The notes below the pieces were generated by a model. It saw only the letters and a program-made list of their open reading frames with translations. It made no database searches and had not been told where the DNA came from. From the IMG/VR virus record IMGVR_UViG_3300021354_000516, positions 1-56,645 of that record: a DNA stretch of 56,645 bases. One strand, 5' to 3'. The position numbers and the translations under genes are program-made. The DNA comes from a virus. Below are positions 23,823 to 32,224 of this stretch, piece after piece. The stretch's first letter is position 1; each line of letters starts with the position of its first letter.

Positions 23823-24878
23823 ATGAGTAAAGCATTTGATATCTCAAAGTTTCGAAAAAGCATTACTAAATCAATTGATGGTTTAGGAATTGGCTTTAAC
23901 GATCCAACTGATTGGATTTCAACTGGCAATTATGCACTCAACTTTCTTATCTCAGGGGACTTCTTTAAAGGAGTTCCTTTAGGTAAAGTTACTGTGTTTG
24001 CTGGTGAATCTGGTGCAGGTAAATCATATATTTGTGCTGGTAACATTATTCGACATGCTCAAGAACAAGGCATTTATGTTGTCTTAATTGATTCAGAAAA
24101 TGCGTTAGATGAGCAATGGTTAAAAAATCTACATGTAGATACTTCAGAAGATAAACTTTTGAAATTAAACATGGCAATGATCGACGATGTTGCAAAAACA
24201 ATTTCTGAGTTTATGAAAGAATACAAATTAATGCCAACAGAAGACCGTCCAAAAGTATTGTTTGTAATAGACTCATTAGGTATGTTATTAACTCCAACCG
24301 ATGTTAATCAGTTTGAAGCAGGTGAAATGAAAGGTGATATGGGTCGTAAACCTAAAGCACTTACTTCACTGGTTCGTAACTGTGTTAATACATTTGGTAG
24401 TTATAATGTTGGATTAGTTGCTACTAATCACACATATGCAAGTCAAGACATGTTTGACCCTGATGATAAAATTAGTGGCGGACAAGGCTTTATCTATGCA
24501 TCAAGTATCGTTGTTGCAATGAAAAAACTTAAACTTAAAGAGGATGAGGATGGTAACAAAGTAAGTGATGTATTAGGTATACGTTCTGCTTGTAAAATAA
24601 TGAAAACTCGTTATGCAAAACCATTCGAATCAGTACAGGTTAAAATTCCATATTCAACAGGTATGGCACCAACATCCGGACTAGTTGATATGTTTGAGAA
24701 AATGGGTGTATTATCTAAAGTTGGCAATAAGTTAGCATATACAGATAAAGATACCGGTGAAATTATTGCTGAGTTTCGTAAAAATTGGTCTAAAGAAAAA
24801 CTTCATATTATTATGAAACAATGGGATGATGTTATTGTAAAACCAACAATTATTGAAGAAGGTGAAGAAGATCTATGA
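23823..24878 (+). CDS. uvsX: UvsX, RecA-like recombinase
   Basis: I start at the ATG at 23823, behind AAGGAGTAATTG; the TTG one codon upstream is less likely. The 351-aa protein has Walker A GESGAGKS (61-68), a Walker B-like VLFVIDSLG, and the GGQGFIYASSIVVAM region characteristic of UvsX. It polymerises on gp32-coated ssDNA with UvsY to promote strand exchange and recombination-dependent replication. The coding sequence is uninterrupted. It overlaps the next gene by 4 nt. Confidence 0.92.
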   Translation: MSKAFDISKFRKSITKSIDGLGIGFNDPTDWISTGNYALNFLISGDFFKGVPLGKVTVFAGESGAGKSYICAGNIIRHAQEQGIYVVLIDSENALDEQWLKNLHVDTSEDKLLKLNMAMIDDVAKTISEFMKEYKLMPTEDRPKVLFVIDSLGMLLTPTDVNQFEAGEMKGDMGRKPKALTSLVRNCVNTFGSYNVGLVATNHTYASQDMFDPDDKISGGQGFIYASSIVVAMKKLKLKEDEDGNKVSDVLGIRSACKIMKTRYAKPFESVQVKIPYSTGMAPTSGLVDMFEKMGVLSKVGNKLAYTDKDTGEIIAEFRKNWSKEKLHIIMKQWDDVIVKPTIIEEGEEDL

Positions 24879-25117
24879 ATGAACATTTAATTATGACAGT
24901 TTGGGATTTGTTTCGTGATTATATCCCAGAAAAAAATAGAGAAATGGCAGCAACTCAATATGTAGATTTTTTATTAGGTAATGATATCGAAGCTGATACA
25001 CTTCATACATATACCGGATATGATCCACATATCGATGATGCAATTAAAGCAGTTCTTGAAGAAGAAGGGCTTGATGATGAAGAAGAAGATAGTTTCGACG
25101 AAGACGAGGACTATTAA
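24875..25117 (+). CDS. Small acidic protein between UvsX and UvsY
   Basis: The 80-aa protein has a helical N-terminus (NEHLIMTVWDLFRDYIPEKNREMAATQYVDFLLG) and a very acidic C-terminus (about 15 Asp/Glu in the last 20 residues). It overlaps UvsX by ATGA and UvsY by one base. A protein of this kind occurs at the same position in other marine T4-like phages. The acidic tail could mimic DNA or bind recombination proteins; this is inference. Confidence 0.65.
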   Translation: MNEHLIMTVWDLFRDYIPEKNREMAATQYVDFLLGNDIEADTLHTYTGYDPHIDDAIKAVLEEEGLDDEEEDSFDEDEDY

Positions 25118-25572
25118 TGCGTTGGTACTCAAAAGTTAGCAGAGATATAAGTCTTCTTCCTGACTGCATTGAGTACTACTACGCTGAATTAACTGAAGCA
25201 AAGCAGGAGACCAAAGTCTATGGAAACTTAGAAAAGTCTTCTGCCGCTTTACCAGGCATTGTAGAACAACGATTTAATCAGTTACAAGAAATTGAAGGAA
25301 TACTTGAATATCTAAATATCGAATTACGTCGTGAACGATCAAAAGCATTTAAAAAATATCTCGAAAACTACCAACGTGCATTAAGCAGTCGTGATTGTGA
25401 AAAATATTCTGACGGTGATCCTGACGTTGTAGATCTTGAAAAAATTGTTAATGAATTTGCATTACTTCGCAATCAATGGTTAGGCATTATTAAAAGCCTT
25501 GATATTAAAGGATTTCAAATTAATAATATCATACGGTTAAGAATTGCAGGCATGGACGATGTTCAAATTTAA
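25117..25572 (+). CDS. uvsY: UvsY, recombination mediator
   Basis: The 151-aa protein, against 137 in T4, shows the UvsY pattern of marine T4-like phages: SRDISLLPDCIEYYYAEL, then GNLEKSSAALPGIVEQRFNQL, EGILEYLNIELRRERSKAFKKYL, RALSSRDCEKY and EFALLRNQWLGIIKSL. UvsY loads UvsX on gp32-covered ssDNA. It shares a base with the previous gene's stop (TAATG) and is followed after 2 nt by the next gene, so the whole recombination operon is tightly coupled. Confidence 0.85.
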   Translation: MRWYSKVSRDISLLPDCIEYYYAELTEAKQETKVYGNLEKSSAALPGIVEQRFNQLQEIEGILEYLNIELRRERSKAFKKYLENYQRALSSRDCEKYSDGDPDVVDLEKIVNEFALLRNQWLGIIKSLDIKGFQINNIIRLRIAGMDDVQI

Positions 25573-25574
25573 TT

Positions 25575-26783
25575 ATGTATATTGAAGAACTAATACACTT
25601 TGCTGCAAACACCGCTTATAACTTTGCAAATCCTAGACCTTTATTAACTATTAATGATGCTGATTTAAAAATAATTACTAGTATAAGTATTCAGTTATCT
25701 ATGAACGATGAACAATTAACAGAAAAACAAAGTGAACTAGCACTTGTAATACTTAACAAAAATCGTAATGAATTAAGAAATCTAATCTCGTTAATTGATG
25801 AATTTTTAGATAATCCTAATTGGAAAAAACCATTTAGAGTTCTTCAAAAATATAAACGTATTTCAATTGAAGATAACTCTATCCTTCTTGAATTTCCGTA
25901 CGAAGCTGATTATATTGAAGCAATTAAAATGAGAAATTTTAATTCACATGAATTGCTGAGAGGAACATTTGTTGGTCGTGATACTAAACATTGGAGATTT
26001 CTTCTTACCGAAAAAAATATTGAATGGATTGGAAGTACATTTATTCCTCAACGATTTCAAGCAAGTGAAACCTTTTTAGAACTATATAATTCAGTAGTTG
26101 ATATTGTAGATGATATCGAAAATCAACTTCCTATAATTATTCAAGAAAATGATACATTTAAAATAATTAATGCTCATAAAAATGTTCCTCAATTAACTAC
26201 TACAGACTTAGTTGAAACTCTTTTTTTAGCAAGAGATTATGGTGTTACAGTTTGGGATAATCATATTGAAGAAAGAATTGATAACGAAGTCCATCCTGTT
26301 ACTAAGTTAATTTTATCAATTCATCCACGTAAACATCCTTGGGTAAGCAGTATTCATTATTCAATTGATTGTTTTAAAGATTTATTAATTTATGGTGGAC
26401 CAACATTAATTATTGTTCCAGGTAATATTGATAATCAAGTAGAAGATTGGGTTAATTTTGCTCTTAGTATAGGTATTACATCTAAACAAATGAGTGTTAT
26501 GTTTAGATTACCAAATGAATATTCAAAGTTTAATCAGTATGTTAAAACTGCAGAATTAAATAATATTGTTAATGAAAATACACGTATTGTTTTTGTTAGT
26601 TTAAAAATTTCTAAACCTTTGCTCAAATCAGGCATTAAATTTAAAACAGTAATCAATCTTGGGTATTATGATTCTATGCATTTTACCACAGGAACAATAG
26701 TTGACAATGCTCAAAATTTAGTGTATTATAGTATGAAAGAACCTACAAAAAAGAATTCAAAATGGCAACAGCAAGAATTGTAA
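25575..26783 (+). CDS. Conserved hypothetical with HARP-like segment, next to UvsW
   Basis: The 402-aa protein is a family seen beside UvsW in marine T4-like phages. Around residues 95-150 it has ILLEFPYEADYIEAIKMR, then HWRFLLTEKNIEWIG, which resembles the HARP domain of annealing helicases (SMARCAL1). The C-terminal half has helicase-like elements such as LLIYGGPTLIIVPG and KFKTVINLGYYDSMHF, but no Walker A lysine motif. I read it as a possible inactive helicase-derived partner of UvsW. It overlaps UvsW by 22 nt, and the pair is likely co-expressed. Function is unproven. Confidence 0.6.
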   Translation: MYIEELIHFAANTAYNFANPRPLLTINDADLKIITSISIQLSMNDEQLTEKQSELALVILNKNRNELRNLISLIDEFLDNPNWKKPFRVLQKYKRISIEDNSILLEFPYEADYIEAIKMRNFNSHELLRGTFVGRDTKHWRFLLTEKNIEWIGSTFIPQRFQASETFLELYNSVVDIVDDIENQLPIIIQENDTFKIINAHKNVPQLTTTDLVETLFLARDYGVTVWDNHIEERIDNEVHPVTKLILSIHPRKHPWVSSIHYSIDCFKDLLIYGGPTLIIVPGNIDNQVEDWVNFALSIGITSKQMSVMFRLPNEYSKFNQYVKTAELNNIVNENTRIVFVSLKISKPLLKSGIKFKTVINLGYYDSMHFTTGTIVDNAQNLVYYSMKEPTKKNSKWQQQEL

Positions 26784-28219
26784 TTAAAGATGAAATTAAC
26801 GTAAAAATTGAAGGACTCGATCTTGATTCAAGAAAAGAATTAGTAAAAAAGTTCAAGTACTTTGATCAATCTGCACGATATAAACCTGCATTTAAACTCG
26901 GTCGATGGGATGGATGTACTGCATTTTTTGGTTTAGGCGGAACTACTTATGTTAGTTTATTAGATAGAGTTTTACCATTATTAGAGCAATGGGGTTATTA
27001 CATCGAAATTGAAGATTTACGTAATCCAATTTCATTAAACTTTGATAAAGTTGCAGAAGACTTTTGGGGAGATTTAACCTGGCCAGAAGGACATCGATTT
27101 GCTGGACATTTAATAAGATTACGTGAAGATCAAGTTGAAGTTGTTAATAAATTTTTAGAGAATCCGCAATGTATACAGGAGATTGCTACAGGATTTGGGA
27201 AGACAATCACAACAGCAACTTTATCAAAAATATGTGAAAAGTTTGGAAGAACTATAACAATTGTACCAAATAAAGATCTTGTTGTTCAAACTGAAGAAGA
27301 TTTTCTTAATTGTCAATTAGATGTCGGAGTTTACTTTGGTGATCGAAAAGAATTAGGAAAAACTCATACGATATGTACTTGGCAAAGTTTAAATATTTTA
27401 GATAAACGATCAAAAAATACAACAGATGACGAATTGTTAACACTTGCAGAATTACTTGAAAATGTACAATGTGTTATGGTTGACGAAGTGCATATGGCAA
27501 AGGCAGAGGTTCTAAAAAAACTATTAACACAGAATATGTCAAATACTCCAATCCGTTGGGGTCTAACCGGAACTGTACCTAAAGAAGATATTGATTTTGA
27601 AAATATTCGTGCAAGTTTAGGTGAAGTTGTACATCGTGTTAAAGCACATGAATTACAAGAAGCTGGTGTGTTAAGTACATGTCACGTTAATATCATTCAA
27701 ACACAAGAATGGAAAGAGTTTGGGTCTTATCCAGAAGAATTAAAATACCTTGTTACAGATTCTGATAGAATGGAATGGATTTCAAAGTTAGTAAAAAGTA
27801 TTTCAGAAACCGGAAATACACTTGTATTAGTAGATAGAATCGAATCAGGTGAATTTATTATTAACGAAATTCCTGATTCGGTATTCATTAGTGGTAAGAT
27901 AAAATCAAAAAAACGAAAAGAACAGTATCGAGAAGTAGCAACGAGTGATGATAAAATTATCGTTGCAACTTATGGTGTAGCGGCTGTAGGTATCAACATT
28001 CCGAGAATTTTTAATTTAATTCTTTTAGAACCAGGAAAAAGTTTTGTAAGGGTTATACAAAGTATCGGGCGTGGCATTAGAAAAGCTGAAGATAAAGATT
28101 TTGTAAACATTTATGATATTACAGCAAATACAAAGTACGCCAAACGGCATCTTTCTGAAAGAAAACGTTTCTATAAAGATGCAAAATATCCATTTACAGT
28201 CGAAAAGGTAAAGTACTAA
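26762..28219 (+). CDS. uvsW: UvsW, SF2 DNA/RNA helicase
   Basis: The 485-aa protein begins with the small UvsW DNA-binding domain (KFKYFDQSARYKPAFKLGRWDGCTAFF) and continues as an SF2 helicase: Walker A ATGFGKT (142-148), DEVH box (241-244), GLTGTVP motif III and a C-terminal QSIGRGIRK motif VI. UvsW unwinds branched DNA and R-loops and shifts T4 from origin-initiated to recombination-dependent replication. It starts inside the upstream gene. Confidence 0.92.
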   Translation: MATARIVIKDEINVKIEGLDLDSRKELVKKFKYFDQSARYKPAFKLGRWDGCTAFFGLGGTTYVSLLDRVLPLLEQWGYYIEIEDLRNPISLNFDKVAEDFWGDLTWPEGHRFAGHLIRLREDQVEVVNKFLENPQCIQEIATGFGKTITTATLSKICEKFGRTITIVPNKDLVVQTEEDFLNCQLDVGVYFGDRKELGKTHTICTWQSLNILDKRSKNTTDDELLTLAELLENVQCVMVDEVHMAKAEVLKKLLTQNMSNTPIRWGLTGTVPKEDIDFENIRASLGEVVHRVKAHELQEAGVLSTCHVNIIQTQEWKEFGSYPEELKYLVTDSDRMEWISKLVKSISETGNTLVLVDRIESGEFIINEIPDSVFISGKIKSKKRKEQYREVATSDDKIIVATYGVAAVGINIPRIFNLILLEPGKSFVRVIQSIGRGIRKAEDKDFVNIYDITANTKYAKRHLSERKRFYKDAKYPFTVEKVKY

Positions 28220-28230
28220 TAACAATTCTC

Positions 28231-28260
28231 TTGACTTTGCTCTAGAAATCATGTTATTAT
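28231..28260 (+). promoter_or_regulatory. Sigma70-like promoter after UvsW
   Basis: TTGACT (28231-28236) and TATTAT (28255-28260) are 18 bp apart. It would drive the gp62-containing operon, with the HNH leader relic lying in its 5' untranslated region. Confidence 0.5.
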
Positions 28261-28269
28261 AAACACCAG

Positions 28270-28362
28270 TATACTTGTTTTGTAAATATATAGCTGATAG
28301 TTCCTATACTCTGTTAGAGTTGATGAATATTACAAGTATCGCGATCGACAATTTTATTTATA
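28270..28362 (-). other. Relic of an HNH-gene 5' region (promoter, leader, lost start codon)
   Basis: Read on the minus strand: TATAAATA (28362-28355), a leader with GTCGATCGCGATACTTG and AACTCTAACAGAGTATAGGAACTATCAGC (in overview), then TATATATTTAC where the intact HNH gene has ATGTGTATTTAC. It aligns with 7557-7475 over about 80 bp, including GGAACTATCAGC exactly, but the ATG is replaced and the endonuclease reading frame is absent. Confidence 0.6.
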
Positions 28363-28877
28363 AGGAGATTAATATTCAGATCCTAACTTTAGAAAACAAA
28401 ACTTTTTATTTAAATGAATTACCAGATGAAGTTGATGATGATTTACGATTTGCAGTATTAGATAATAGTGATAATCACAATCCTGATTATTTTTATTTGC
28501 CATTAATATTCTTAGAATCATTTACAGGTCCTGCCGCAGTATTAAAGATCGGTCAATGGGAAATAACCATGCCACTTGATTGGTGTGCAGTTGTAGGTGA
28601 TCCAACTGGTCCAGAAATGGAAGTTTTACCTTTGACAAGTTTAAATGATCGAGGATTTACAACATTTACATTTAATCCGTTAACATCATTTAGACCAGAA
28701 TTTTATGAAATTGATATTATCAATGTTTATCAAGATGTTAAATGGTATTTTCCAAAAATGAAACCTGGACAATTATTATGTACTCCGTTGCATGGAGGAG
28801 AAAAACCCGTATGTGCTTATTTTGTTAAAGAAGTAAGTCGTCAAAGTGAAATTGTTCAATATACAAAATGTTGGTAA
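28323..28877 (+). CDS. Conserved hypothetical of T4-like marine phages
   Basis: The conserved part starts around ILTLENKTFYLNELPDEVDDD and contains FYLPLIFLESFTGPAAVLKIG, ITMPLDWCAVVGDP, VLPLTSLNDRGF, DVKWYFPKMKPGQLL and YFVKEVSRQ. It is a recognisable but functionally unknown family near UvsW and gp62. The start is uncertain. The only ribosome site, AAGGAG at 28362-28367, is placed 6 nt before an ATT codon (28374) instead of ATG or GTG. The ATG at 28323 used here is in frame but has no such site and lies within the HNH leader relic. An ATT start or an N-terminus altered by the relic are both possible. Confidence 0.7.
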   Translation: MNITSIAIDNFIYKEINIQILTLENKTFYLNELPDEVDDDLRFAVLDNSDNHNPDYFYLPLIFLESFTGPAAVLKIGQWEITMPLDWCAVVGDPTGPEMEVLPLTSLNDRGFTTFTFNPLTSFRPEFYEIDIINVYQDVKWYFPKMKPGQLLCTPLHGGEKPVCAYFVKEVSRQSEIVQYTKCW

Positions 28878-28886
28878 GGAAATTAG

Positions 28887-29342
28887 ATGGCACTTGATAT
28901 CAAAAGAGAACTTTCAAATGTTGACCTTAGAAACTATAATTTCTATGATAATTTAACTCCAGAAGAAAAGAAAGAATTTAGTCCTTATGTACTAATGCGA
29001 TATGTTGCCAATGTCGATGGTAATAGAGATTTACAAGAATGGTTTTTAGAAAGAACAAATGAATTTGTTAATAAAGATCATTGGTCATTAAGTAAGAATC
29101 ATAAAGCATTACTTTGGAAATTATTTGCAGGAGTAGGTATTGGATCAAAGATGTATCATCCATATCTTAAAGCCGGATCAAAAGAAAAAGCAGTTAAGAT
29201 TGAAAAGTTATTAGCTGAGTTATATCCAGCAATGAAAATGTCAGATATTAAATTACAAGCTAAATTAATGACAAAAGCAGATAAAACTGAGTTATTTGAT
29301 AGCATGGGTTTTGATAAAAAGAAACGTAAAGAGTACGAATAA
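28887..29342 (+). CDS. 62: Probable clamp-loader small subunit gp62
   Basis: The 151-aa, all-helical protein has YNFYDNLTPEEKKEFSPYVLMRYVANV, LQEWFLERTNEFVNKDHW, HKALLWKLFAGVGIGSK and the C-terminal LFDSMGFDKKKRKEYE. This matches the pattern of short gp62-like proteins in marine T4-like phages, which together with gp44 load the gp45 sliding clamp. T4 gp62 is 187 aa and sequence similarity is low, so the identity is moderate. AAGGAAATTAG precedes the ATG, and the stop shares bases with the next start (TAATG). Confidence 0.5.
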   Translation: MALDIKRELSNVDLRNYNFYDNLTPEEKKEFSPYVLMRYVANVDGNRDLQEWFLERTNEFVNKDHWSLSKNHKALLWKLFAGVGIGSKMYHPYLKAGSKEKAVKIEKLLAELYPAMKMSDIKLQAKLMTKADKTELFDSMGFDKKKRKEYE

Positions 29343-30037
29343 TGTTCAAACTAGAGGAACAACCTTTTAATTGCGTACATTGTGGCAAATCTTTTATGAA
29401 AGAACGCACACTTATATCGCATCTCTGTGAACAAAAGCGTCGTGCCTTACAAAAAGATGAAAAACGAGTTCAATGTGGATTCTTTGCATTTAATAGATTT
29501 TTTCAACTTACTCAAAATGCAAAGAAACTAAAAACATATGAAGAATTTTGTAAAACATCTTATTATAATGCGTTTGTAAAATTTGGAAGTTTTGTTAATA
29601 ATGTTAATCCTTTGTATCCAGAAAAATTTATCGACTATGTAATCAAAAGTGGAGTTAAATTAGATCACTGGTGCAGAGATGAGTTATATGAAAAGTATCT
29701 TTATGATATACTTAAAGTAGAACCAGTTGAAAGTGCTGTTCAACGTACTATCACAACTATGATGGATTGGGGTGATTCAAGTGGAGCACAGTGGTATCAT
29801 TATTTTAACTTTGCAAATTTTAATCGTGTTGTTCATGATATACGAAATGGAAAAATTAGTGCATGGGTAATGTTAAATTGTAAATCTGGAAAAACAATGT
29901 TATCAAATTTTAATGATGATCAATTAGGTTTAGTTGATCCTGCATTAGATATTGCATATTGGGTTAAACATTTTAAAGACAAACCTGCAGACGTTATTTT
30001 AGTCAAAGAAATCTGCAAAGAGAGCGGAATTGAATAA
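29342..30037 (+). CDS. C2H2 zinc-finger conserved hypothetical
   Basis: The 231-aa protein begins with a classical-looking zinc finger: CVHC at residues 11-14, then SHLCE with the expected spacing of hydrophobic residues (FMKERTLISHLC). The rest is helical, with NRFFQLTQNAKKLKTYEEF, YYNAFVKFGSFVNNVNPLYPEKF and WCRDELYEKYLYDIL. It is a family found near the clamp-loader genes in marine T4-like phages. Nucleic-acid binding is likely from the finger, but its role is unknown. Confidence 0.65.
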   Translation: MFKLEEQPFNCVHCGKSFMKERTLISHLCEQKRRALQKDEKRVQCGFFAFNRFFQLTQNAKKLKTYEEFCKTSYYNAFVKFGSFVNNVNPLYPEKFIDYVIKSGVKLDHWCRDELYEKYLYDILKVEPVESAVQRTITTMMDWGDSSGAQWYHYFNFANFNRVVHDIRNGKISAWVMLNCKSGKTMLSNFNDDQLGLVDPALDIAYWVKHFKDKPADVILVKEICKESGIE

Positions 30038-30353
30038 ACAACTTGAAAAAATTTGTAAATTGTTTGATGCGGTTGTAGAACCAAGTCAACGAAGACTTAG
30101 ACGTATTACAGAGTTAAATTATAATAATTTGTATGAACCTAATGAATTAACTTCGTCAATTTCTAATATACCTGACGTTGAAATGATTGCAATTCATATT
30201 CCAAAAGATAGGTTGAACTTATTTATAGAAGCATTTGATGAACAATCTATAAAAGAAATTACATTGCGAACGTCTGTACCTGCAATTGAAAAAGCATATA
30301 GGCAATATAAAACCTTAATTTATATGTGCAAAAGCACTGTTGAAAAATATTAA
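30030..30353 (+). CDS. Small hypothetical protein
   Basis: The 107-aa frame begins at a TTG (30030) overlapping the previous stop by 8 nt, with GAGCGGA upstream as a weak ribosome site. The product is helical and amphipathic (LEKICKLFDAVVEPSQRRLRRITELNYNN) with a central strand (DVEMIAIHIPKDRLNLFIEAF). The next gene starts one nucleotide after its stop. No family is recognised. Confidence 0.5.
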   Translation: MNKQLEKICKLFDAVVEPSQRRLRRITELNYNNLYEPNELTSSISNIPDVEMIAIHIPKDRLNLFIEAFDEQSIKEITLRTSVPAIEKAYRQYKTLIYMCKSTVEKY

Positions 30354-30354
30354 A

Positions 30355-31212
30355 ATGAATAAACGTGAAATTTCAGTTTTTGGTGGAACAGGATTTATAG
30401 GAAGTAGATTCTGCGAGCTGTACAAAAACAATATTGTTAAAATTCCAAGGAATGAATTTAATCCAAAAACAAATGAATTATTATATTTTATAAGTACGAT
30501 TGACAATTATAATATTCACACAAATTTACATACAGATATTGATACAAATCTAACAGTATTAATGAATGTATTAGAAAAAATTAATAAAGAAAACCCAGAT
30601 ATAGTTTTTAATTTTGTTAGTTCTTGGTTTGTTTATGGACAAAATAAAGAAATTCCTTTTTCTGAAGAAACAACGGTTTGCAATCCAACAGGATTTTATT
30701 CTATAACAAAGCATTGTGCTGAACAATTATTGGTATGTTTTTGTCAAACATTTAATATCAAATATAGAATTTTTAGATTAGCAAACGTGTTAGGAGTTGG
30801 AGATAATAAAATCTCCAAAAAGAAAAATGCATTACAGTTTTTAGTTAAAGAAATTGTTAACAATAACGAAATACATTTATATCACAATGGTGAAGTTTTA
30901 CGAGATTATATACATGTTGATGATGTATGCGAGGCAATTAAAACCTGTATTGATAATGCACCATACAACCAAATCATTAATATAGGAAGCGGAAGACCAA
31001 CGAGATTTAGAGATTTAATCGATGATGCAGTCAAGTTAACAGATTCGAAATCAAAAATTAAAAATATCGAACCTACTAGATTTCATAATATTGTACAAGT
31101 TAGACATTCTTATTTAAACACTGAAAAATTAAAAAGCTATGGATTCATAGCAAAGCGTGATATGAAATCTGTGATAATCGAACTAATCGATTTTTATAAA
31201 AAGGAAAAATGA
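30355..31212 (+). CDS. NAD-dependent epimerase/dehydratase (extended SDR)
   Basis: The 286-aa protein starts at the ATG at 30355 (MNKREISVFGGTGFIGS), giving the extended-SDR nucleotide-binding motif GGTGFIG at residues 10-16. The catalytic YSITK tetrad element is present (YxxxK), along with the VSSWFVYG and LRDYIHVDDVCEAI signatures of nucleotide-sugar epimerases. Such enzymes act on UDP- or dTDP-sugars. Its location in the replication block, between hypotheticals and away from the glycan cluster at 38-47 kb, is odd; it may supply a nucleotide sugar for that cluster. A host origin is possible. The substrate cannot be inferred. Confidence 0.8.
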   Translation: MNKREISVFGGTGFIGSRFCELYKNNIVKIPRNEFNPKTNELLYFISTIDNYNIHTNLHTDIDTNLTVLMNVLEKINKENPDIVFNFVSSWFVYGQNKEIPFSEETTVCNPTGFYSITKHCAEQLLVCFCQTFNIKYRIFRLANVLGVGDNKISKKKNALQFLVKEIVNNNEIHLYHNGEVLRDYIHVDDVCEAIKTCIDNAPYNQIINIGSGRPTRFRDLIDDAVKLTDSKSKIKNIEPTRFHNIVQVRHSYLNTEKLKSYGFIAKRDMKSVIIELIDFYKKEK

Positions 31213-31260
31213 AACAAGATATTTCAAATTTACAATTCAAAGTAATCAGGCCTTTTTAAA

Positions 31261-31827
31261 ATGCCGGATATTGATTTAGATTTTCCTGACAGAACAGCAA
31301 TACTTGATATTATCAAGCACGTTCCTGCAAGTATGTCGAAAGGTAAGAAACATAATACCGGAGTTTATTGCCATTCTATTCCTGTCAATCCGCTAACAGG
31401 TCTTGCTAGTATTGATTATAAACAAGCAGAAGAACGTGGATATTTTAAAATTGATTTTTTAAATGTTTCAGCGTATAAAGATGTAAAAGACGAACATCAT
31501 ATTAAAGATTTACTCGCGGTTGAACCACTGTGGGAATTGATGTATGAAAAAGATGTATGCGATCAATTGTTTCATATCAACGGTTATCATACATTATTAG
31601 CAGAACTAAAACCAAAAACTATTTTAGAACTTGCAATGGTTTTGGCATTAATTAGACCAGGAAAGAAATATCTGTTACCTGTTTGTAGAGAAAAAGGGTT
31701 CGAAGCAATCGAAGATGAGATATGGACAAGAACAGATGAATATTACTTTAAAAAATCACATGCGGTAGGATATTCACATTTAATAGTAATGCAACTAAAC
31801 CTTCTATGTGAACAACTTAATTTTTAA
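31261..31827 (+). CDS. DNA polymerase III alpha (DnaE)-like fragment
   Basis: This 188-aa protein carries the DnaE signatures MPDIDLDFPDR (the catalytic Asp pair, residues 3-5) and later LALIRPGKK, a YYFKKSHAVGYSHLIV region and YCHSIPVNPLTGLASIDYK. Full DnaE has over 1100 residues, so only a condensed palm and finger-like core remains. It cannot be a complete polymerase and the PHP domain is absent. The same short DnaE-like protein exists in other marine T4-like phages, so it is a family of its own, not a fresh deletion. Its role (decoy, regulator of host polymerase or clamp binding) is unknown. It converges on and overlaps the next gene by 11 nt. Confidence 0.7.
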   Translation: MPDIDLDFPDRTAILDIIKHVPASMSKGKKHNTGVYCHSIPVNPLTGLASIDYKQAEERGYFKIDFLNVSAYKDVKDEHHIKDLLAVEPLWELMYEKDVCDQLFHINGYHTLLAELKPKTILELAMVLALIRPGKKYLLPVCREKGFEAIEDEIWTRTDEYYFKKSHAVGYSHLIVMQLNLLCEQLNF

Positions 31828-32206
31828 GATTTTTAAGATTTTTAACAAGTTGTATTGATTTACGTTTTAAACGTTTTTCAGCAATTTCACTTAAATTTAC
31901 AGTAGGACCAAATACAATATTAACATCTTTACTATTAAAGGTTTTAATCATAGGACGAAATTCAATCATATCCTGTTTTAGAAATATATTAATCGGAATC
32001 TTTCTATTAGATTCCCACCACCATATTTCTCCTAGTTCTAAAAAACGATGTTTATCTTCATCTGCTTTTAGAATGCTAAAATCGTATATGCTTGTTACCT
32101 GTAAATCATAATTAATAATGATGCCGACGTATTCTTCATCAACACATTTGATGCAGGTTATGAATGGAAAATTTTGTTGAAATTCTATAGTTTTTGTTGA
32201 TCTCAT
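31817..32206 (-). CDS. Conserved hypothetical of T4-like marine phages (129 aa)
   Basis: The protein has PFITCIKCVDEEYVGIIINYD, LELGEIWWWESNRKIPINIFLK and FGPTVNLSEIAEKRLKRKSIQLV, a pattern I recognise from an uncharacterised family in T4-like marine phages. The WWWESNRxIPIN motif is nearly invariant there. The C-terminus is made of a short repeat (LKNLKNLKN) encoded by three TTTTTAAGAT-like units that also run into the end of the convergent DnaE-like gene. It is divergent from the structural gene at 32225, and no clear ribosome site is seen. Confidence 0.65.
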   Translation of the reverse strand: MRSTKTIEFQQNFPFITCIKCVDEEYVGIIINYDLQVTSIYDFSILKADEDKHRFLELGEIWWWESNRKIPINIFLKQDMIEFRPMIKTFNSKDVNIVFGPTVNLSEIAEKRLKRKSIQLVKNLKNLKN

Positions 32207-32211
32207 TTATC

Positions 32212-32219
32212 GATAAATA
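32212..32219 (+). promoter_or_regulatory. Late promoter box, leaderless spacing
   Basis: GATAAATA is followed by TTAGT and the ATG at 32225, a 5-nt spacing with no ribosome site. It marks this gene as late although it is embedded among replication genes. Confidence 0.7.
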
Positions 32220-32224
32220 TTAGT

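Noticed and set aside
31209-31260. Short frame MKQDISNLQFKVIRPF before the DnaE-like gene, joinable by a +1 frameshift at a T5 run
   Set aside because: Relatives begin at the MPDIDLDF methionine as I recall the family, and CAGG lies upstream of that ATG, so no frameshift is needed.
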